NCBI GenBank assembly: GCA_041395205.1
Contig: JAWLAZ010000003.1
Location: forward strand, 248,001-312,000
Reading direction: 5' to 3'
DNA from: JAHEFU01 sp041395205
GTDB taxonomy: Bacteria; 4484-113; JAFGCY01
DNA length: 64,000 nt
Shown here: one piece after another, positions 36,436 to 45,483 of the stretch
Layout of the letters: each line of letters starts with the position of its first letter
How positions within the stretch are numbered: position 1 is the first letter of the stretch
The notes under the pieces: generated by a model
The model's database searches: none
What the model saw: only the letters and a program-made list of their open reading frames with translations
Told to the model about the DNA's origin: nothing
Program-made: the position numbers and the translations under genes

Positions 36436-37356
36436 TCAGCCGCCGGCCAGCACGCTCTCACGCGAGGGCACGATGCTGTGGTGGTCCGGCTCGTTGACAT
36501 AATCCAGCCAGGCACTGCGCAGGTCCGTGAACACGGGTCCAGGCTTGCCGTTGCCGATCATCCGGCCCTCGATGTCAACCACCGGAATCAGGTCAGCACC
36601 CGTGCCGGTCATCCAGACCTCATCCGCGGTGTAGATGTCAAACACCGTGTACAGGCCCTCGTGCAGCTCGTAGCCCTTGCGCTGCGCGATCTCCATGATG
36701 CTCGCACGCGTGATGCCCGCCAGCGCCCCGGTATGCAGTGCCGGAGTATGGATCACACCGTGCTTGGCAAAGAACAGGTTCTCCGCCGTACCCTCGACGA
36801 CATAGCCCTCGAGGTTGAGCATGATCCCCTCATCCGCACCGGCACGGTTGGCTTCCATCACGCCGAGGATGTTGTTCAGGTAGTTCAGCGACTTGACGCT
36901 GCCCGGCAGGCTCTGCACGCTGTTTCTGCGCGTGGCACAGACGATGCACTTCAGGCCCTTCTGGTAAAGCTCCTCGGGATGCAGCTGGATCGAGGCGGCG
37001 ATGCAGTAGACGGTGGGATGCTCGCGGCACTTGCGCGGGTTGATCCCCAGATCGCCCTTGCCGCGGGTGGCGACGAGGCGGATGTAGCAGACACCCTCAT
37101 GCAGCCCGTTCATGGCCACGCTGTTGAGCACGATCTCACACATCTCCTCAGGGCTCTGCGTGAGTCCGATCCCCAGGAACTTGGCGGAGTCATAGAAACG
37201 GTCGATGTGTTCATTGAGCTTGAAGACCTTTCCATCCCAGGCCTTGATACCCTCGAACAGCCCGTCGCCGTAGAGCAGGCCGTGGTCAAACACACTGACC
37301 GTGGCTGCGTTCTCGGGGACGAATTCGCCGTTGATCCATACAAATCTATCCGCCAT
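36436..37356 (-). CDS. ilvE: Branched-chain amino acid aminotransferase
   Basis: IlvE transfers amino groups between glutamate and the keto acids of valine, leucine and isoleucine, using pyridoxal phosphate. The 306-residue class IV aminotransferase has FVPENAATVSVFDHGLLYGDGLFEG, the catalytic Lys in SVKSLNYLNNI, EGYVVEGTAENLFF, and GALAGITRASIMEIA with DEVWMTGTGADLIPV near the end. The length is normal. It has its own extended -10 in the gap after the fusion gene; the tRNA-Val gene follows. Confidence 0.94.
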   Translation of the reverse strand: MADRFVWINGEFVPENAATVSVFDHGLLYGDGLFEGIKAWDGKVFKLNEHIDRFYDSAKFLGIGLTQSPEEMCEIVLNSVAMNGLHEGVCYIRLVATRGKGDLGINPRKCREHPTVYCIAASIQLHPEELYQKGLKCIVCATRRNSVQSLPGSVKSLNYLNNILGVMEANRAGADEGIMLNLEGYVVEGTAENLFFAKHGVIHTPALHTGALAGITRASIMEIAQRKGYELHEGLYTVFDIYTADEVWMTGTGADLIPVVDIEGRMIGNGKPGPVFTDLRSAWLDYVNEPDHHSIVPSRESVLAGG

Positions 37357-37404
37357 TCCTCTTCTTCCTCCAGGTGGGTGTTGGGGGTGGATCCGTGCCG
37401 CGTA

Positions 37405-37410
37405 ATTATA
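37405..37410 (-). promoter_or_regulatory. Extended -10 promoter of ilvE
   Basis: On the minus strand TGA followed by TATAAT (perfect) lies 49 bases before the ATG. The leader ends with GGAGGAAGAAGAGG, a strong ribosome site. Confidence 0.6.
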
Positions 37411-37433
37411 TCATTCCGGGAGGCCCGGAGCAC

Positions 37434-39581
37434 TCAGCCGGCCACTGTGCGGCTGGCCCTTGCGGCCACTATCCCGCGCAGTTTCTCATAGTGCTCATCA
37501 GGCACGACCTTGCCGAAACTGCGGATGTCCGCAAGCTCGAAGCCATGCTTGTCCCCGATCGCCTGGATCTCCTTGACCTTCTGCGGATCGATTTCCCGCC
37601 CGATCGTGTAATGATCAAATCTGCGTTCAAGGGCGAGCAGCAGGGTCTCGGCCATGCAGGCATAGATCGTGTTCGGCGGCAGGCCGATGTCGTACTTCAG
37701 CTCGGCACCCTCAGGCAGGCGGATCTCCCCGCTCTCGATCACGAGGATGTCATTGCGGCGCGCGGCCTCCTCCTCGCGGATGTCCGGCGGACGGGCCACG
37801 TCGCAGACGATGCAGCCGGGCCGCAGCTCCGTGACATCCACCACGGGGTCCACGGCGCTCGTTGTCGTGATGATCAGGTCCGAGAGTCCGAGGAAGTCCG
37901 CGGCATTGCGGCTGATCTCCAGCCGGCCCTTCATGCGCGGTGTCTCCTTCTCGATCATCGCCGACAGTGCCAGCAGGCGCTCCGGACGAGGACTGACGAG
38001 GTACAGGTGGTCCACCTTCTCGGCCAGCAGCCTGGCGCAGACGCTGCCGATGCTGCCCGTGGCCCCGATCACGCAGGCGCTGCTCTGCGCCATGTCGATG
38101 TTGCAGCGTGCGGCTGCGACCTCCATGGTACGGATCGTGCTGGCCACGGTGTAGCTGTTGCCGGTGGTGATCCCGATCGGTGAGGTTTCGCTGACGGTCT
38201 TGCCGGCATCGCCGACCACGCTCGTATAGGCTCCGAGCCCCATGATCCGGCAGCCCTTCTGGCTGGCGGTCTCGGCAACCGCCGTGAGCTTCTTGTAGAG
38301 GAACTCCGCGGGGAAGCGCATGATCGCGCGGCTCGTCATCGGGATCGCGTACAGCACGCCCTCGGCCCTGGCCCCGGTCCTGCTGACGACGTTCTTTATC
38401 ATCGCGCAGGGGAAGCCGCTGAGCTGGGCCATCGTGTCCTCGATCAGCCGCTCGGGCATGAAGTGCGACATCGCCTTCACGCTGCGCAGGCGGCGCACCT
38501 GGGCGAAGACCAGCGGATGGATCACGAAGGCGAATCTGGCAACGTCCTCGCCGCTGTCCTCGGCGATCTCCACCACTTCCTCGCGCGGTACGAAGTTCTC
38601 CGGGAGGATCGGCAGCTGCAGCGCGGTCAGGTCCTCCTTCTCCTCCTGCGGGCGCAGGTGGAAGATCTCCGGCTTCAGCTCCATGCGGTGGATCAGGTTC
38701 AGGAAGAAGTCCTCGATCTCGCGGTTCTCGCTGTCCCTGCCACAGAGCCGGAAGGCCGCCTCCAGCACTGGCACGGGCGTATAGACACCGCTGATCTTCG
38801 GTGCCAGCGAGACCACATGCTCGACATCCAGCTCGCGGAACAGCTCAAGGTCACGCTCATCGCGCAGGTTCGTGAACACGGTCTTGCCGGCCAGGGTGTC
38901 CGGCTTGTATCTCTTGAAATATGACAACCCGCCGATGATGATGTCGGCGCGCTTGAAGTACATCTGGAAGCGCGGCATCATGCGCTTGCTGCGGCGTGCC
39001 GCCGGCCAGAACCAGCTGGCCGGAGCCTGCATCACGGCCTTCACGAGCTGCGGTGCGCTGTTCTCGAGCTGCGAGAAGCTCGTGATCGGAATCCCCAGTC
39101 TGAAGCCGTAGAGCAGGTCGCCGAACACCAGCTTCTTCGTATACTTGCTCAGTACCTCGGCGCTGCCGTAGCGGTTCAGGCCGCTGAAGAACAGGATCGA
39201 CTTGCGCTTGAAGCTGAAGGGCAGCTGCTCCGCCGCCTGCTGCACGATGTAGCGCTCCAGTGTTGCCAGCAGGGCGGAACCGTCGCTGAAGCGTCCGCCG
39301 TAGTCATCCAGCCTCAGCTGGCTGCGCAGATGCTCGTTCTCGTAGGTCCGCCCGGCGATGCGGAAGCTGCTGCTGATGCCCTGCATGGCGACGGAGTCAT
39401 ACTCCTGCAGCAGCTGCGGGATCAGGCTGCCGATCAGCTCCGGGTTCTGGCGGACCGGCACCCGGTCCCAGCTCACCGTGGCCTCGGGCAGCTCAATGCT
39501 GAAGCTCCCGCGCTCGCTGTCGGGGGAGAGATCCATCAGGGCTATGCGGAAATGCTGCTTCACGATACCCTGCTCGACCAT
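37434..39581 (-). CDS. Fusion: quinate-dehydrogenase-like module plus acyl-ACP-reductase-like module
   Basis: A 715-residue two-part protein. Residues ~360-715 align from memory with cyanobacterial acyl-ACP reductase (AAR): GLGAYTSVVGDAG, TTGNSYTVAS, NADP-binding VIGATGSIGSVCARLL, and YACMAETLLLALE, with Cys642 at the position of the catalytic Cys of Synechococcus AAR (FACFAEAMLLEFE). AAR reduces acyl-ACP to fatty aldehyde. Residues 1-~300 (ILFFSGLNRYGSAEVL; FGDLLYGFRLGIPI; ADIIIGGLSYFKRYKPDTLAG) resemble proteins labelled quinate 5-dehydrogenase; their function is unproven. It overlaps glmM by 22 bases, last in the NlpC-cdaA-cdaR-glmM operon. The start is ATG 39581 because family-like sequence begins before the next Met. 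No aldehyde oxygenase gene is present. Confidence 0.78.
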   Translation of the reverse strand: MVEQGIVKQHFRIALMDLSPDSERGSFSIELPEATVSWDRVPVRQNPELIGSLIPQLLQEYDSVAMQGISSSFRIAGRTYENEHLRSQLRLDDYGGRFSDGSALLATLERYIVQQAAEQLPFSFKRKSILFFSGLNRYGSAEVLSKYTKKLVFGDLLYGFRLGIPITSFSQLENSAPQLVKAVMQAPASWFWPAARRSKRMMPRFQMYFKRADIIIGGLSYFKRYKPDTLAGKTVFTNLRDERDLELFRELDVEHVVSLAPKISGVYTPVPVLEAAFRLCGRDSENREIEDFFLNLIHRMELKPEIFHLRPQEEKEDLTALQLPILPENFVPREEVVEIAEDSGEDVARFAFVIHPLVFAQVRRLRSVKAMSHFMPERLIEDTMAQLSGFPCAMIKNVVSRTGARAEGVLYAIPMTSRAIMRFPAEFLYKKLTAVAETASQKGCRIMGLGAYTSVVGDAGKTVSETSPIGITTGNSYTVASTIRTMEVAAARCNIDMAQSSACVIGATGSIGSVCARLLAEKVDHLYLVSPRPERLLALSAMIEKETPRMKGRLEISRNAADFLGLSDLIITTTSAVDPVVDVTELRPGCIVCDVARPPDIREEEAARRNDILVIESGEIRLPEGAELKYDIGLPPNTIYACMAETLLLALERRFDHYTIGREIDPQKVKEIQAIGDKHGFELADIRSFGKVVPDEHYEKLRGIVAARASRTVAG

Positions 39582-40918
39582 TCGTTGAATACGGCGCAGG
39601 CCGCGGCGTTGCCGGCCTCACAGTGCCTGCGGTCCTCGGACTCCGTCAGCACGCGCACGACGTTCTCGGTGCCGCTCGGCCGCAGGTAGAAGCGCACGTT
39701 GGCAAAACTGCTGCGCACCTGCTCCAGCTCACGGTTCACGCGCCGGTCGCCGACCCAGGCCTGCTTGTCCTTGACCTGCAGGTTTGTCAGCAGCTGCGGA
39801 TATTCCGTGAACTCATCCACGAGCCGGCTCAGCGGCTCAGCGGATCCGGCCAGCAGCGCGGCCAGCTGCAGCCCCACGAGGATCCCGTCCCCGCTCGGGG
39901 CCTTGTCACGCATGATGATGTGCCCGCTCTGCTCGCCTCCGAGGCTGATGCCGTTGTCAATCATCGCATTCATCACGTTGATGTCGCCCACATCCGTACG
40001 CAGCATGCGCACCCCGCGCCGGGCCAGCACCTGCTCCACGCCCATGTTCGTCATGTGCGTCATCACCACCCCGCCCTCGCGGCGGTAGCGCGGCAGGCGC
40101 GTCGCGAACAGCGCGATGATCCGGTCGCCACTGGCCGGCCGGCCCAGTTCATCAACGGCCAGCACGCGGTCGCCGTCGCCATCGAAGGCCAGCCCGAGAT
40201 CCGCGCCTGCGGACTTCACCGCACGGCGCAGCTTGCCGAGGTCGGTGGCACCGCACTTCACGTTGACCTTCGCACCGTCCGGCTCATTGCAGATCACGCT
40301 CACGCTGTGCCCGGCCTCCGTGAAGGCCCGCTGTGCCAGCAGTGAAGTGGCACCGTTGGCACAGTCCAGCACCACACTGAGCGGGCTGCCGTTGCCACGG
40401 CGGCGCACCGCCTGGCGCAGCTGCTTCAGGTAGAAGCTGCTCAGGTCCTCCTCGCGCACATGCCCGAAGTGCAGCGCATCGTCCACGCTCAGGCGGCCGG
40501 GCTGGTCTATCCAGGCCTCGATCGCCGCTTCGGTGGCGCTGCTGAGCTTCAGGCCGTCGGCACCGAAGATCTTGATGCCGTTGTCCTCCACGGGATTGTG
40601 CGAGGCGGTGATCATCACCCCGGCCAGCGCAGCGCGCTCCAACACGGCCTGCGGCACCACCGGCGTCGGCACCATGCCGATATCCAGGCAGTCCACGCCG
40701 CCGAGGCACAGCCCGCTCTGCAGGGCCATGCGCAGCATGTCCGCCGAAAGCCGGGTGTCATGCCCGACCACCACGAAGGGCCGGCGCCTGCTGGTATGGC
40801 GCCTGGCACTGCCGGACAGTTCCACGGCCAGGCCGTAGCCCGTGCGCACGGCAAGCTCCGGGGCCAGCAGCCTGCCGGCCCTGCCGCGGATCCCATCCGT
40901 GCCGAAGTACCTGCTCAT
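39560..40918 (-). CDS. glmM: Phosphoglucosamine mutase
   Basis: GlmM converts glucosamine-6-phosphate to glucosamine-1-phosphate, the start of peptidoglycan UDP-GlcNAc. The 452-residue product starts RYFGTDGIRGRAG, has the phospho-serine loop TASHNPVEDNGIKIFG, the metal loop DGDGDRV, the sugar loop GGEQSGHI and the C-terminal RPSGTENVVRV. Its ATG overlaps the cdaR stop by 4 bases. The order cdaA-cdaR-glmM is the widespread c-di-AMP operon in which GlmM also restrains CdaA. Confidence 0.97.
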   Translation of the reverse strand: MSRYFGTDGIRGRAGRLLAPELAVRTGYGLAVELSGSARRHTSRRRPFVVVGHDTRLSADMLRMALQSGLCLGGVDCLDIGMVPTPVVPQAVLERAALAGVMITASHNPVEDNGIKIFGADGLKLSSATEAAIEAWIDQPGRLSVDDALHFGHVREEDLSSFYLKQLRQAVRRRGNGSPLSVVLDCANGATSLLAQRAFTEAGHSVSVICNEPDGAKVNVKCGATDLGKLRRAVKSAGADLGLAFDGDGDRVLAVDELGRPASGDRIIALFATRLPRYRREGGVVMTHMTNMGVEQVLARRGVRMLRTDVGDINVMNAMIDNGISLGGEQSGHIIMRDKAPSGDGILVGLQLAALLAGSAEPLSRLVDEFTEYPQLLTNLQVKDKQAWVGDRRVNRELEQVRSSFANVRFYLRPSGTENVVRVLTESEDRRHCEAGNAAACAVFNEWSSRVS

Positions 40919-42144
40919 TGTTCTGCGTCCTTGCGATTGATCGAAACGGTGACCACCATGCGGTCGAGGGTGACGTGCTGCAGCGTGATGGGCAGGTCCA
41001 CCTGCGGGATCCGCTTGACCTGGCCGGGTTCCATGGACTGCACGTCAATCCAGGCCCTGATCTGGGCGGCCAGCTCCTCCTCGCTGAGCGAAGCCAGTTC
41101 CTCGCTCTTCACCACCAGCCTCTCCGGACTGATATTGTAATCCATTCCCGGCTGGCGGTTGACCAGCTCAATCGGCACCAGGCGTTCATCCTCAGTCACC
41201 GGGCGCACCTCCACGCTGACGTCACAGCTCAGCGGCAGGCTGCTGTTTTCCGGCAGCGCAAAGGGATACTGGATCTTGAGCTGGGTGAAGATCTTCGTCT
41301 CCGTCAGTCCCGTGACGTCCACCCGGTCGGTGCGCACGTAGTACACACCCTCAGGCACGATGTCGGCCGCCACCGGGACGTAGAGCGGCACGGGTTTGCT
41401 GATCCCCAGCCGGAAGCCGTCGGCGACCTCACCCGTGATATGCGGGGAAACCTCCAGCACGCGCAGCGATCCCGTGGGAATCACGTCCAGCTCATACTGC
41501 ACCGCTTCCGGATTCACGATCAGGGAATCCGCCAGCACCTGCGACTCCTCCGCATCCCGGAACTTGACGATCAGGTTCTGGCTCTGGCGGTCCGTTGCAT
41601 CCTGGATCCGCGGGTCGATCAGTGCACGCGTGATGCGGCTCACGATGCTGCGCGGCCCGGTGATCGTCACGCTGGCCGGGATCACATCCTCACGGCTGAT
41701 CACGAAGTCCTCGGCCACGCTGCCCCTGCGTTCCACCTCGATCGGCAGGGTCTTCTCGGCGCGCTCCTCAATCATCACGGAGACGCTCTTCGGATTGTGG
41801 TCCATCACGGTCAGGTCGTCCATCGTCGGCAGCTGCACCCTGTACGTGGTCCGTACACCCGGCTCCGCCTCGCTCAGGTCAAGGCTGGCATGCTGCTTCA
41901 TCTTCTGGGCATTCGTGATCGCGCGGTAGGGTCCGCGTACGTCAAGCTTGATGTTGTCAGGAATCCGCGACTCGTCCGTGTTGACGATCATCTCCGGGCT
42001 CAGCCCGGTCAGGCGCAGTGGAATGTCGATGTCGTAGCGCACCGGGTTGTTGCTGAAGTAGGCCACGTACACCGAGAGCGTCACCGCCAGCATCAGTGAG
42101 ACGAACTTCAGACCGCAGTTGTGGAAGATTCTCCTGAACAGCAT
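40915..42144 (-). CDS. cdaR: YbbR-domain CdaA regulatory protein
   Basis: CdaR is a single-pass membrane protein that controls the diadenylate cyclase next to it. The 409-residue product has one N-terminal helix (FVSLMLAVTLSVYVAYFS) and four extracytoplasmic YbbR repeats, each ending in a VxxxGP or similar turn (KLDVRGPYRAI; SVTITGPRSIV; RVDVTGLTETK; LVVKSEELASL). It is longer than many homologues, which have three or four repeats. It lies 8 bases after cdaA and overlaps glmM by 4 bases. Confidence 0.92.
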   Translation of the reverse strand: MLFRRIFHNCGLKFVSLMLAVTLSVYVAYFSNNPVRYDIDIPLRLTGLSPEMIVNTDESRIPDNIKLDVRGPYRAITNAQKMKQHASLDLSEAEPGVRTTYRVQLPTMDDLTVMDHNPKSVSVMIEERAEKTLPIEVERRGSVAEDFVISREDVIPASVTITGPRSIVSRITRALIDPRIQDATDRQSQNLIVKFRDAEESQVLADSLIVNPEAVQYELDVIPTGSLRVLEVSPHITGEVADGFRLGISKPVPLYVPVAADIVPEGVYYVRTDRVDVTGLTETKIFTQLKIQYPFALPENSSLPLSCDVSVEVRPVTEDERLVPIELVNRQPGMDYNISPERLVVKSEELASLSEEELAAQIRAWIDVQSMEPGQVKRIPQVDLPITLQHVTLDRMVVTVSINRKDAEQ

Positions 42145-42152
42145 GCGGCCCC

Positions 42153-42968
42153 CTAGTTCAGCGCCGCCCGGCTGAGATTCGACACGAAGTTCTCATTGCT
42201 GTCGAGCAGGGCATTGAGCTGCTCGGTGAACTGCTCCTCGCTGAAGCGCCTGGCCAGGCGTCCGGCATAGGAGATGCTGACCTCCCCGCGCTCCTCGCTG
42301 ACGACGATCACGATCGCATCGCAGCGCTCCGTCAGTCCGACTGCAGCGCGGTGGCGGGTCCCCAGCTCACTGGCCAGGAAGGTCACCTCCGTCATCGGCA
42401 GGAAGTTGCCAGCGGAATGCACGCGGCCCTCGGAAATGATCATCGCCCCGTCATGCAGCGGGTTGTGCTTGTCAAACAGGCTGGCGATCAGGCGCTCGCT
42501 CGGTACGGCGTCGATGTCCGTGCCCGGTACGATGAACTCGTCGAGCCTGTCATCGGCGGTCAGCACGATCAGCGCGCCGGTGCGCTTCTGGGCGAACTGG
42601 TAGACGGTGGTGGTGATGATCTCCACCACGTCGTTGTCAGCGCGGCTGTGGCTGTCGGAGGCGAAGATGCTGAACAGCCGGCTGCGCCGCCCGGCGCTCT
42701 CCAGCACCTTGCGGATCTCCGGCACGAACAGGATGAAGATCGCCAGCGGACCGACGGTGAAGGCCGCGTCCATGATGAACACGAGGGTGATCAGCTTCAG
42801 GTACTGGCAGAGGAAGTAGAAGCCGCTCATCACGAGGATGCCCTGCACGACGAGCATCACCTTGGTGCCGCGGGCGTAGATCAGGATGTAGTAGAACAGG
42901 ATCGCCACCGCCAGCACGTCCACGATCTGGCCGACATTTCTGAGGATCCATGAGAAGGTGGCTTCCAA
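42153..42968 (-). CDS. cdaA: Diadenylate cyclase CdaA
   Basis: CdaA makes cyclic di-AMP from two ATP. Three N-terminal transmembrane helices (residues ~15-80) and a short coil lead to the DAC domain. The active-site motifs HDGAMII and TRHRAAVGLTE are intact, as are the surrounding FLASELG and IVVSEERGEVSISYAG. The 271-residue length is typical. In other bacteria c-di-AMP controls potassium and turgor and wall synthesis, which fits the operon: NlpC/P60 hydrolase, CdaR and GlmM. Confidence 0.96.
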   Translation of the reverse strand: MEATFSWILRNVGQIVDVLAVAILFYYILIYARGTKVMLVVQGILVMSGFYFLCQYLKLITLVFIMDAAFTVGPLAIFILFVPEIRKVLESAGRRSRLFSIFASDSHSRADNDVVEIITTTVYQFAQKRTGALIVLTADDRLDEFIVPGTDIDAVPSERLIASLFDKHNPLHDGAMIISEGRVHSAGNFLPMTEVTFLASELGTRHRAAVGLTERCDAIVIVVSEERGEVSISYAGRLARRFSEEQFTEQLNALLDSNENFVSNLSRAALN

Positions 42969-42985
42969 ACGACTCCCCTGTGCTC

Positions 42986-43834
42986 CTAGAAACGCCGCGC
43001 GAAGGCGTAATGGTTCTTGAAGTATTCGTCGCTCAGGCTATTGATTGCAACCTTGCCGTTGCTCTGCCCCGCGTGGATGAAGCGCCCGCCCGAGATGTAG
43101 ATCCCCACATGGCTCAGGTAGCGCGGCGTCACGTCGTCACGGAAGAACACCAGGTCGCCGGTCTGCAGATCGGAGGCGTTGACATAGCGGCCCTCCAGAG
43201 CCTGCAGGCTGGCGCGGTGCACGACCTCGATACCCTGGTTGGCGAGGCAGACCCGGGTCAGTCCGCTGCAGTCGATGCCCTTCTCGGTCGTTCCGCCCAG
43301 CACGTACTTCACGCCGAGGAAGCGCCGGGCATCACGCACCATCTGCGCTCCGTCCACCTGGGGCTGATACTCCCGGTTGTAGGAATATTCCTTCGGGTAG
43401 GACTTGCCGTTGTGGGCCGTGCCCATCTCGCCGCTGTATTCGCTCTTCAAGTCGATACCGTCCGTGTGCCTGTATTTTTCAGGGACCACCTGCCAGCTGG
43501 AAAGGTCCTCACTCACGCTGGGGGCGGCCATCTGGCCCTCGATGGTCACGTGCTCCGGCACGCCGAACACCAGCTCCTCGGCCGCGAAGAACGGGATGTA
43601 GAGGAAGGCGTGGCTCTCCTCGTCATTCACGAGGTAGAAATCGCGGTAGCGCATCAACACATTGAAGACATCGCCCTCAAGCGCCGTGCGCACCACCTCG
43701 GAATCCTCGTCCGCTTCCTTCAGCAGCCCGGCTTCGCTCAGGCGGATGCGGATCTGGAGCTCGTCAGAAAATGAATAACCGGTCAGTGCCAGCCAGAAGG
43801 CCAGCAGCAGACCGGTTTTGATTGCGGTTTTCAC
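42986..43834 (-). CDS. NlpC/P60-family cell-wall hydrolase
   Basis: An exported cysteine peptidase that cleaves peptidoglycan stem peptides. The start is GTG 43834: VKTAIKTGLLLAFWLALTG is then a good signal peptide and a TAAAAT -10 sits 7 bases upstream. The longer frame to 43912 overlaps rpsI and is rejected. An N-terminal SH3-like region (residues ~30-85) comes first. The C-terminal NlpC/P60 domain has GVKYVLGGTTEKGIDCSGLT (catalytic Cys), LSHVGIYISGGRFIHAG (catalytic His) and the third polar residue after it. It is 17 bases upstream of cdaA. Confidence 0.92.
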   Translation of the reverse strand: MKTAIKTGLLLAFWLALTGYSFSDELQIRIRLSEAGLLKEADEDSEVVRTALEGDVFNVLMRYRDFYLVNDEESHAFLYIPFFAAEELVFGVPEHVTIEGQMAAPSVSEDLSSWQVVPEKYRHTDGIDLKSEYSGEMGTAHNGKSYPKEYSYNREYQPQVDGAQMVRDARRFLGVKYVLGGTTEKGIDCSGLTRVCLANQGIEVVHRASLQALEGRYVNASDLQTGDLVFFRDDVTPRYLSHVGIYISGGRFIHAGQSNGKVAINSLSDEYFKNHYAFARRF

Positions 43835-43841
43835 AAGTGCT

Positions 43842-43847
43842 ATTTTA
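43842..43847 (-). promoter_or_regulatory. -10 of the NlpC-cdaA-cdaR-glmM-fusion operon (leaderless)
   Basis: On the minus strand TAAAAT overlaps the end of rpsI and is followed after 7 bases by the GTG at 43834. Both the missing Shine-Dalgarno and the spacing match the leaderless pattern of other genes here. Confidence 0.5.
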
Positions 43848-44243
43848 GCGCTTGCTGAACTGGAATTTCTTGCGTGCCCGCTTCTGGCCGTATTTCTTCC
43901 TTTCCTTTTCACGCGGGTCGCGGGAGAGCAGGCCCTTCTTCTTCAGGTTGTCGCGGTAGCTCGGGTTGAGATCCGTCAGGTAACGTGCGATGCCGAGTGC
44001 AATCGCGTCGCTCTGGCCGGTGATCCCGCCGCCGTAGACATTGGCGATCACGTCATACTTGTCGGCCAGTTCCACCACCTTGAGGGGCTCCTGGACCTTG
44101 AGCTGCGCGTTGATCGTCTTGAAGTACTCAGGCAGGTTCTTGCCGTTCACACGGTAGCCGCCGTTGCCGGGGCGCAGGAACACGCGAGCCACGGCGCGCT
44201 TGCGGCGGCCTACCTTGATCGTCTGGAAGTCGTTGTCAGCCAT
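43845..44243 (-). CDS. rpsI: 30S ribosomal protein S9
   Basis: S9 contacts the anticodon of P-site tRNA through its C-terminal tail. From ATG 44243 (MADNDFQTIKVGRRKRAVAR) it has 132 residues; a longer frame to 44327 reads into rplM. Motifs include VGRRKRAVARVFLRPGNG, GGGITGQSDAIALGIARYL and a basic tail ending ARKKFQFSKR, with the conserved C-terminal Lys-Arg. It is the last gene of the ribosomal cluster, 13 bases after rplM. Confidence 0.98.
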   Translation of the reverse strand: MADNDFQTIKVGRRKRAVARVFLRPGNGGYRVNGKNLPEYFKTINAQLKVQEPLKVVELADKYDVIANVYGGGITGQSDAIALGIARYLTDLNPSYRDNLKKKGLLSRDPREKERKKYGQKRARKKFQFSKR

Positions 44244-44256
44244 TTCTTGTGTTCTC

Positions 44257-44706
44257 CTAGAGGGCCGCGAACTGCTCGGCACTGAGCACGGTGGGATTCT
44301 GCGCCTTGTGCGGGTGGTCGGAACCACTGTAGACCTTCAGCTTGGTGATCAGCCTGGCACCGATCTTGTTGTGGGGCAGCATGCCCTTCACCGCGCTGCG
44401 GATCAGTTCCTCGGGCTGCTTCTCCAGCCGCTCACCGAGGGTCCGGTGGCGGATGCCGCCGGGGTAGCCACTGTGGTTGTAGTAGTGCTTGTTGGCCAGC
44501 TTGGTGCCGGTGACCTTGATCTTGTCGGCATTCAGCACGACCACGAAGCCGCCGCAATCCTGTCCGGGAGTGTACTCCGGACGGTTCTTGCCGATCAGCA
44601 GCGCGGCGATGCGTGTGCACGCACGACCAAAGACCTCACCTTCAAGGTCCACCACATACCACGGCCTCTCGACCGTTTCCTTCGTAAAATACGGCGTCTT
44701 GCTCAT
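44257..44706 (-). CDS. rplM: 50S ribosomal protein L13
   Basis: L13 is an early assembly protein of the large subunit. From ATG 44706 (MSKTPYFTKETVERPWYVVD), one base after the truA stop, the product has 149 residues, with GRACTRIAALLIGKNRPEYTP, HYYNHSGYPGG and HKAQNP near the C-terminus. It pairs with rpsI in the standard L13-S9 unit, which here is joined to the alpha operon through truA. Confidence 0.98.
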   Translation of the reverse strand: MSKTPYFTKETVERPWYVVDLEGEVFGRACTRIAALLIGKNRPEYTPGQDCGGFVVVLNADKIKVTGTKLANKHYYNHSGYPGGIRHRTLGERLEKQPEELIRSAVKGMLPHNKIGARLITKLKVYSGSDHPHKAQNPTVLSAEQFAAL

Positions 44707-44707
44707 A

Positions 44708-45475
44708 TCAGTTCCTGCCATCCCGGAGCTGACCTTCATAGTCAACCCTCGTGAGTGTCAGCCCCCTTGCGGGAGCCGGATTGAGACTGAGTTCCCCACC
44801 GGCACCAAGTGCCCCGGTGATGTCTTCCCCGGACAGCCTGCCGCTGCAGACAGCGAGCATGGCGCCCACCAGCCTGCAGATCATGTGCCTGAGGAAGCGG
44901 TTGCCGCGGATCACGATCGTGATCTCCGCGCCATGCTCCTCCACCACAAGCGGCTCCAGCCGGCAGATGCAGGCATCTCCGGGTTCGGGCTGCTTGCAGA
45001 AGGCCCGGAAGCAGTGCTCGCCTTCGAACAGCGCCGCCGTGCGCCGGAGCAGTCCGGCATCGAGGGGCTGCGGATGCTCCAGCACGTACCTGTAGCGGTC
45101 CACCGGGGCAAGTGCCTCGCACCAGATCCGATAGGTGTAGGTCCTGAGCAGGGCATCGAAGCGCGGGTGGAAACCCGGCTCTGCCAGCCACTGCGCAGTG
45201 ATCCGCAGGTCCTCCGGCAGGCGGTCATTCAGCATCACCGCCAGGTTGTCAACCGGCATCGCCGGCTGCGCGTCGAAGGCGCAGACATTGCCGTCGCTGT
45301 GGACGCCGCTGTCGGTGCGGCCCGCCCAGAGCAGGTGCACATCCTGCCCAAGCAGGGAACTCAACTCAGTTGTCAATGTACCCGACACCGTCCTCTGCCC
45401 GCTCTGCAGCTGGCTTCCGTGGAACCCGGTGCCGTCGTAGCGGACCCGCATGGCGATCCGCTGCGTGCCGGTCAT
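44708..45475 (-). CDS. truA: tRNA pseudouridine synthase A
   Basis: TruA isomerises uridines 38-40 of the tRNA anticodon arm. The 255-residue product has MRVRYDGTGFHGSQLQ, the catalytic Asp in AGRTDSGVHS, and FLRHMICRLVGAMLAV. Its place between rplQ and rplM is common in bacteria. Spacings are 8 bases to rplQ and one to rplM. Confidence 0.97.
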   Translation of the reverse strand: MTGTQRIAMRVRYDGTGFHGSQLQSGQRTVSGTLTTELSSLLGQDVHLLWAGRTDSGVHSDGNVCAFDAQPAMPVDNLAVMLNDRLPEDLRITAQWLAEPGFHPRFDALLRTYTYRIWCEALAPVDRYRYVLEHPQPLDAGLLRRTAALFEGEHCFRAFCKQPEPGDACICRLEPLVVEEHGAEITIVIRGNRFLRHMICRLVGAMLAVCSGRLSGEDITGALGAGGELSLNPAPARGLTLTRVDYEGQLRDGRN

Positions 45476-45483
45476 GTCCCGGC

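Noticed and set aside
42986..43912. ATG at 43912 as the start of the NlpC/P60 gene
   Set aside because: It overlaps rpsI by 68 bases and places a basic, Ser-rich stretch before the signal peptide. The GTG at 43834 gives a normal signal peptide and follows a -10 element.
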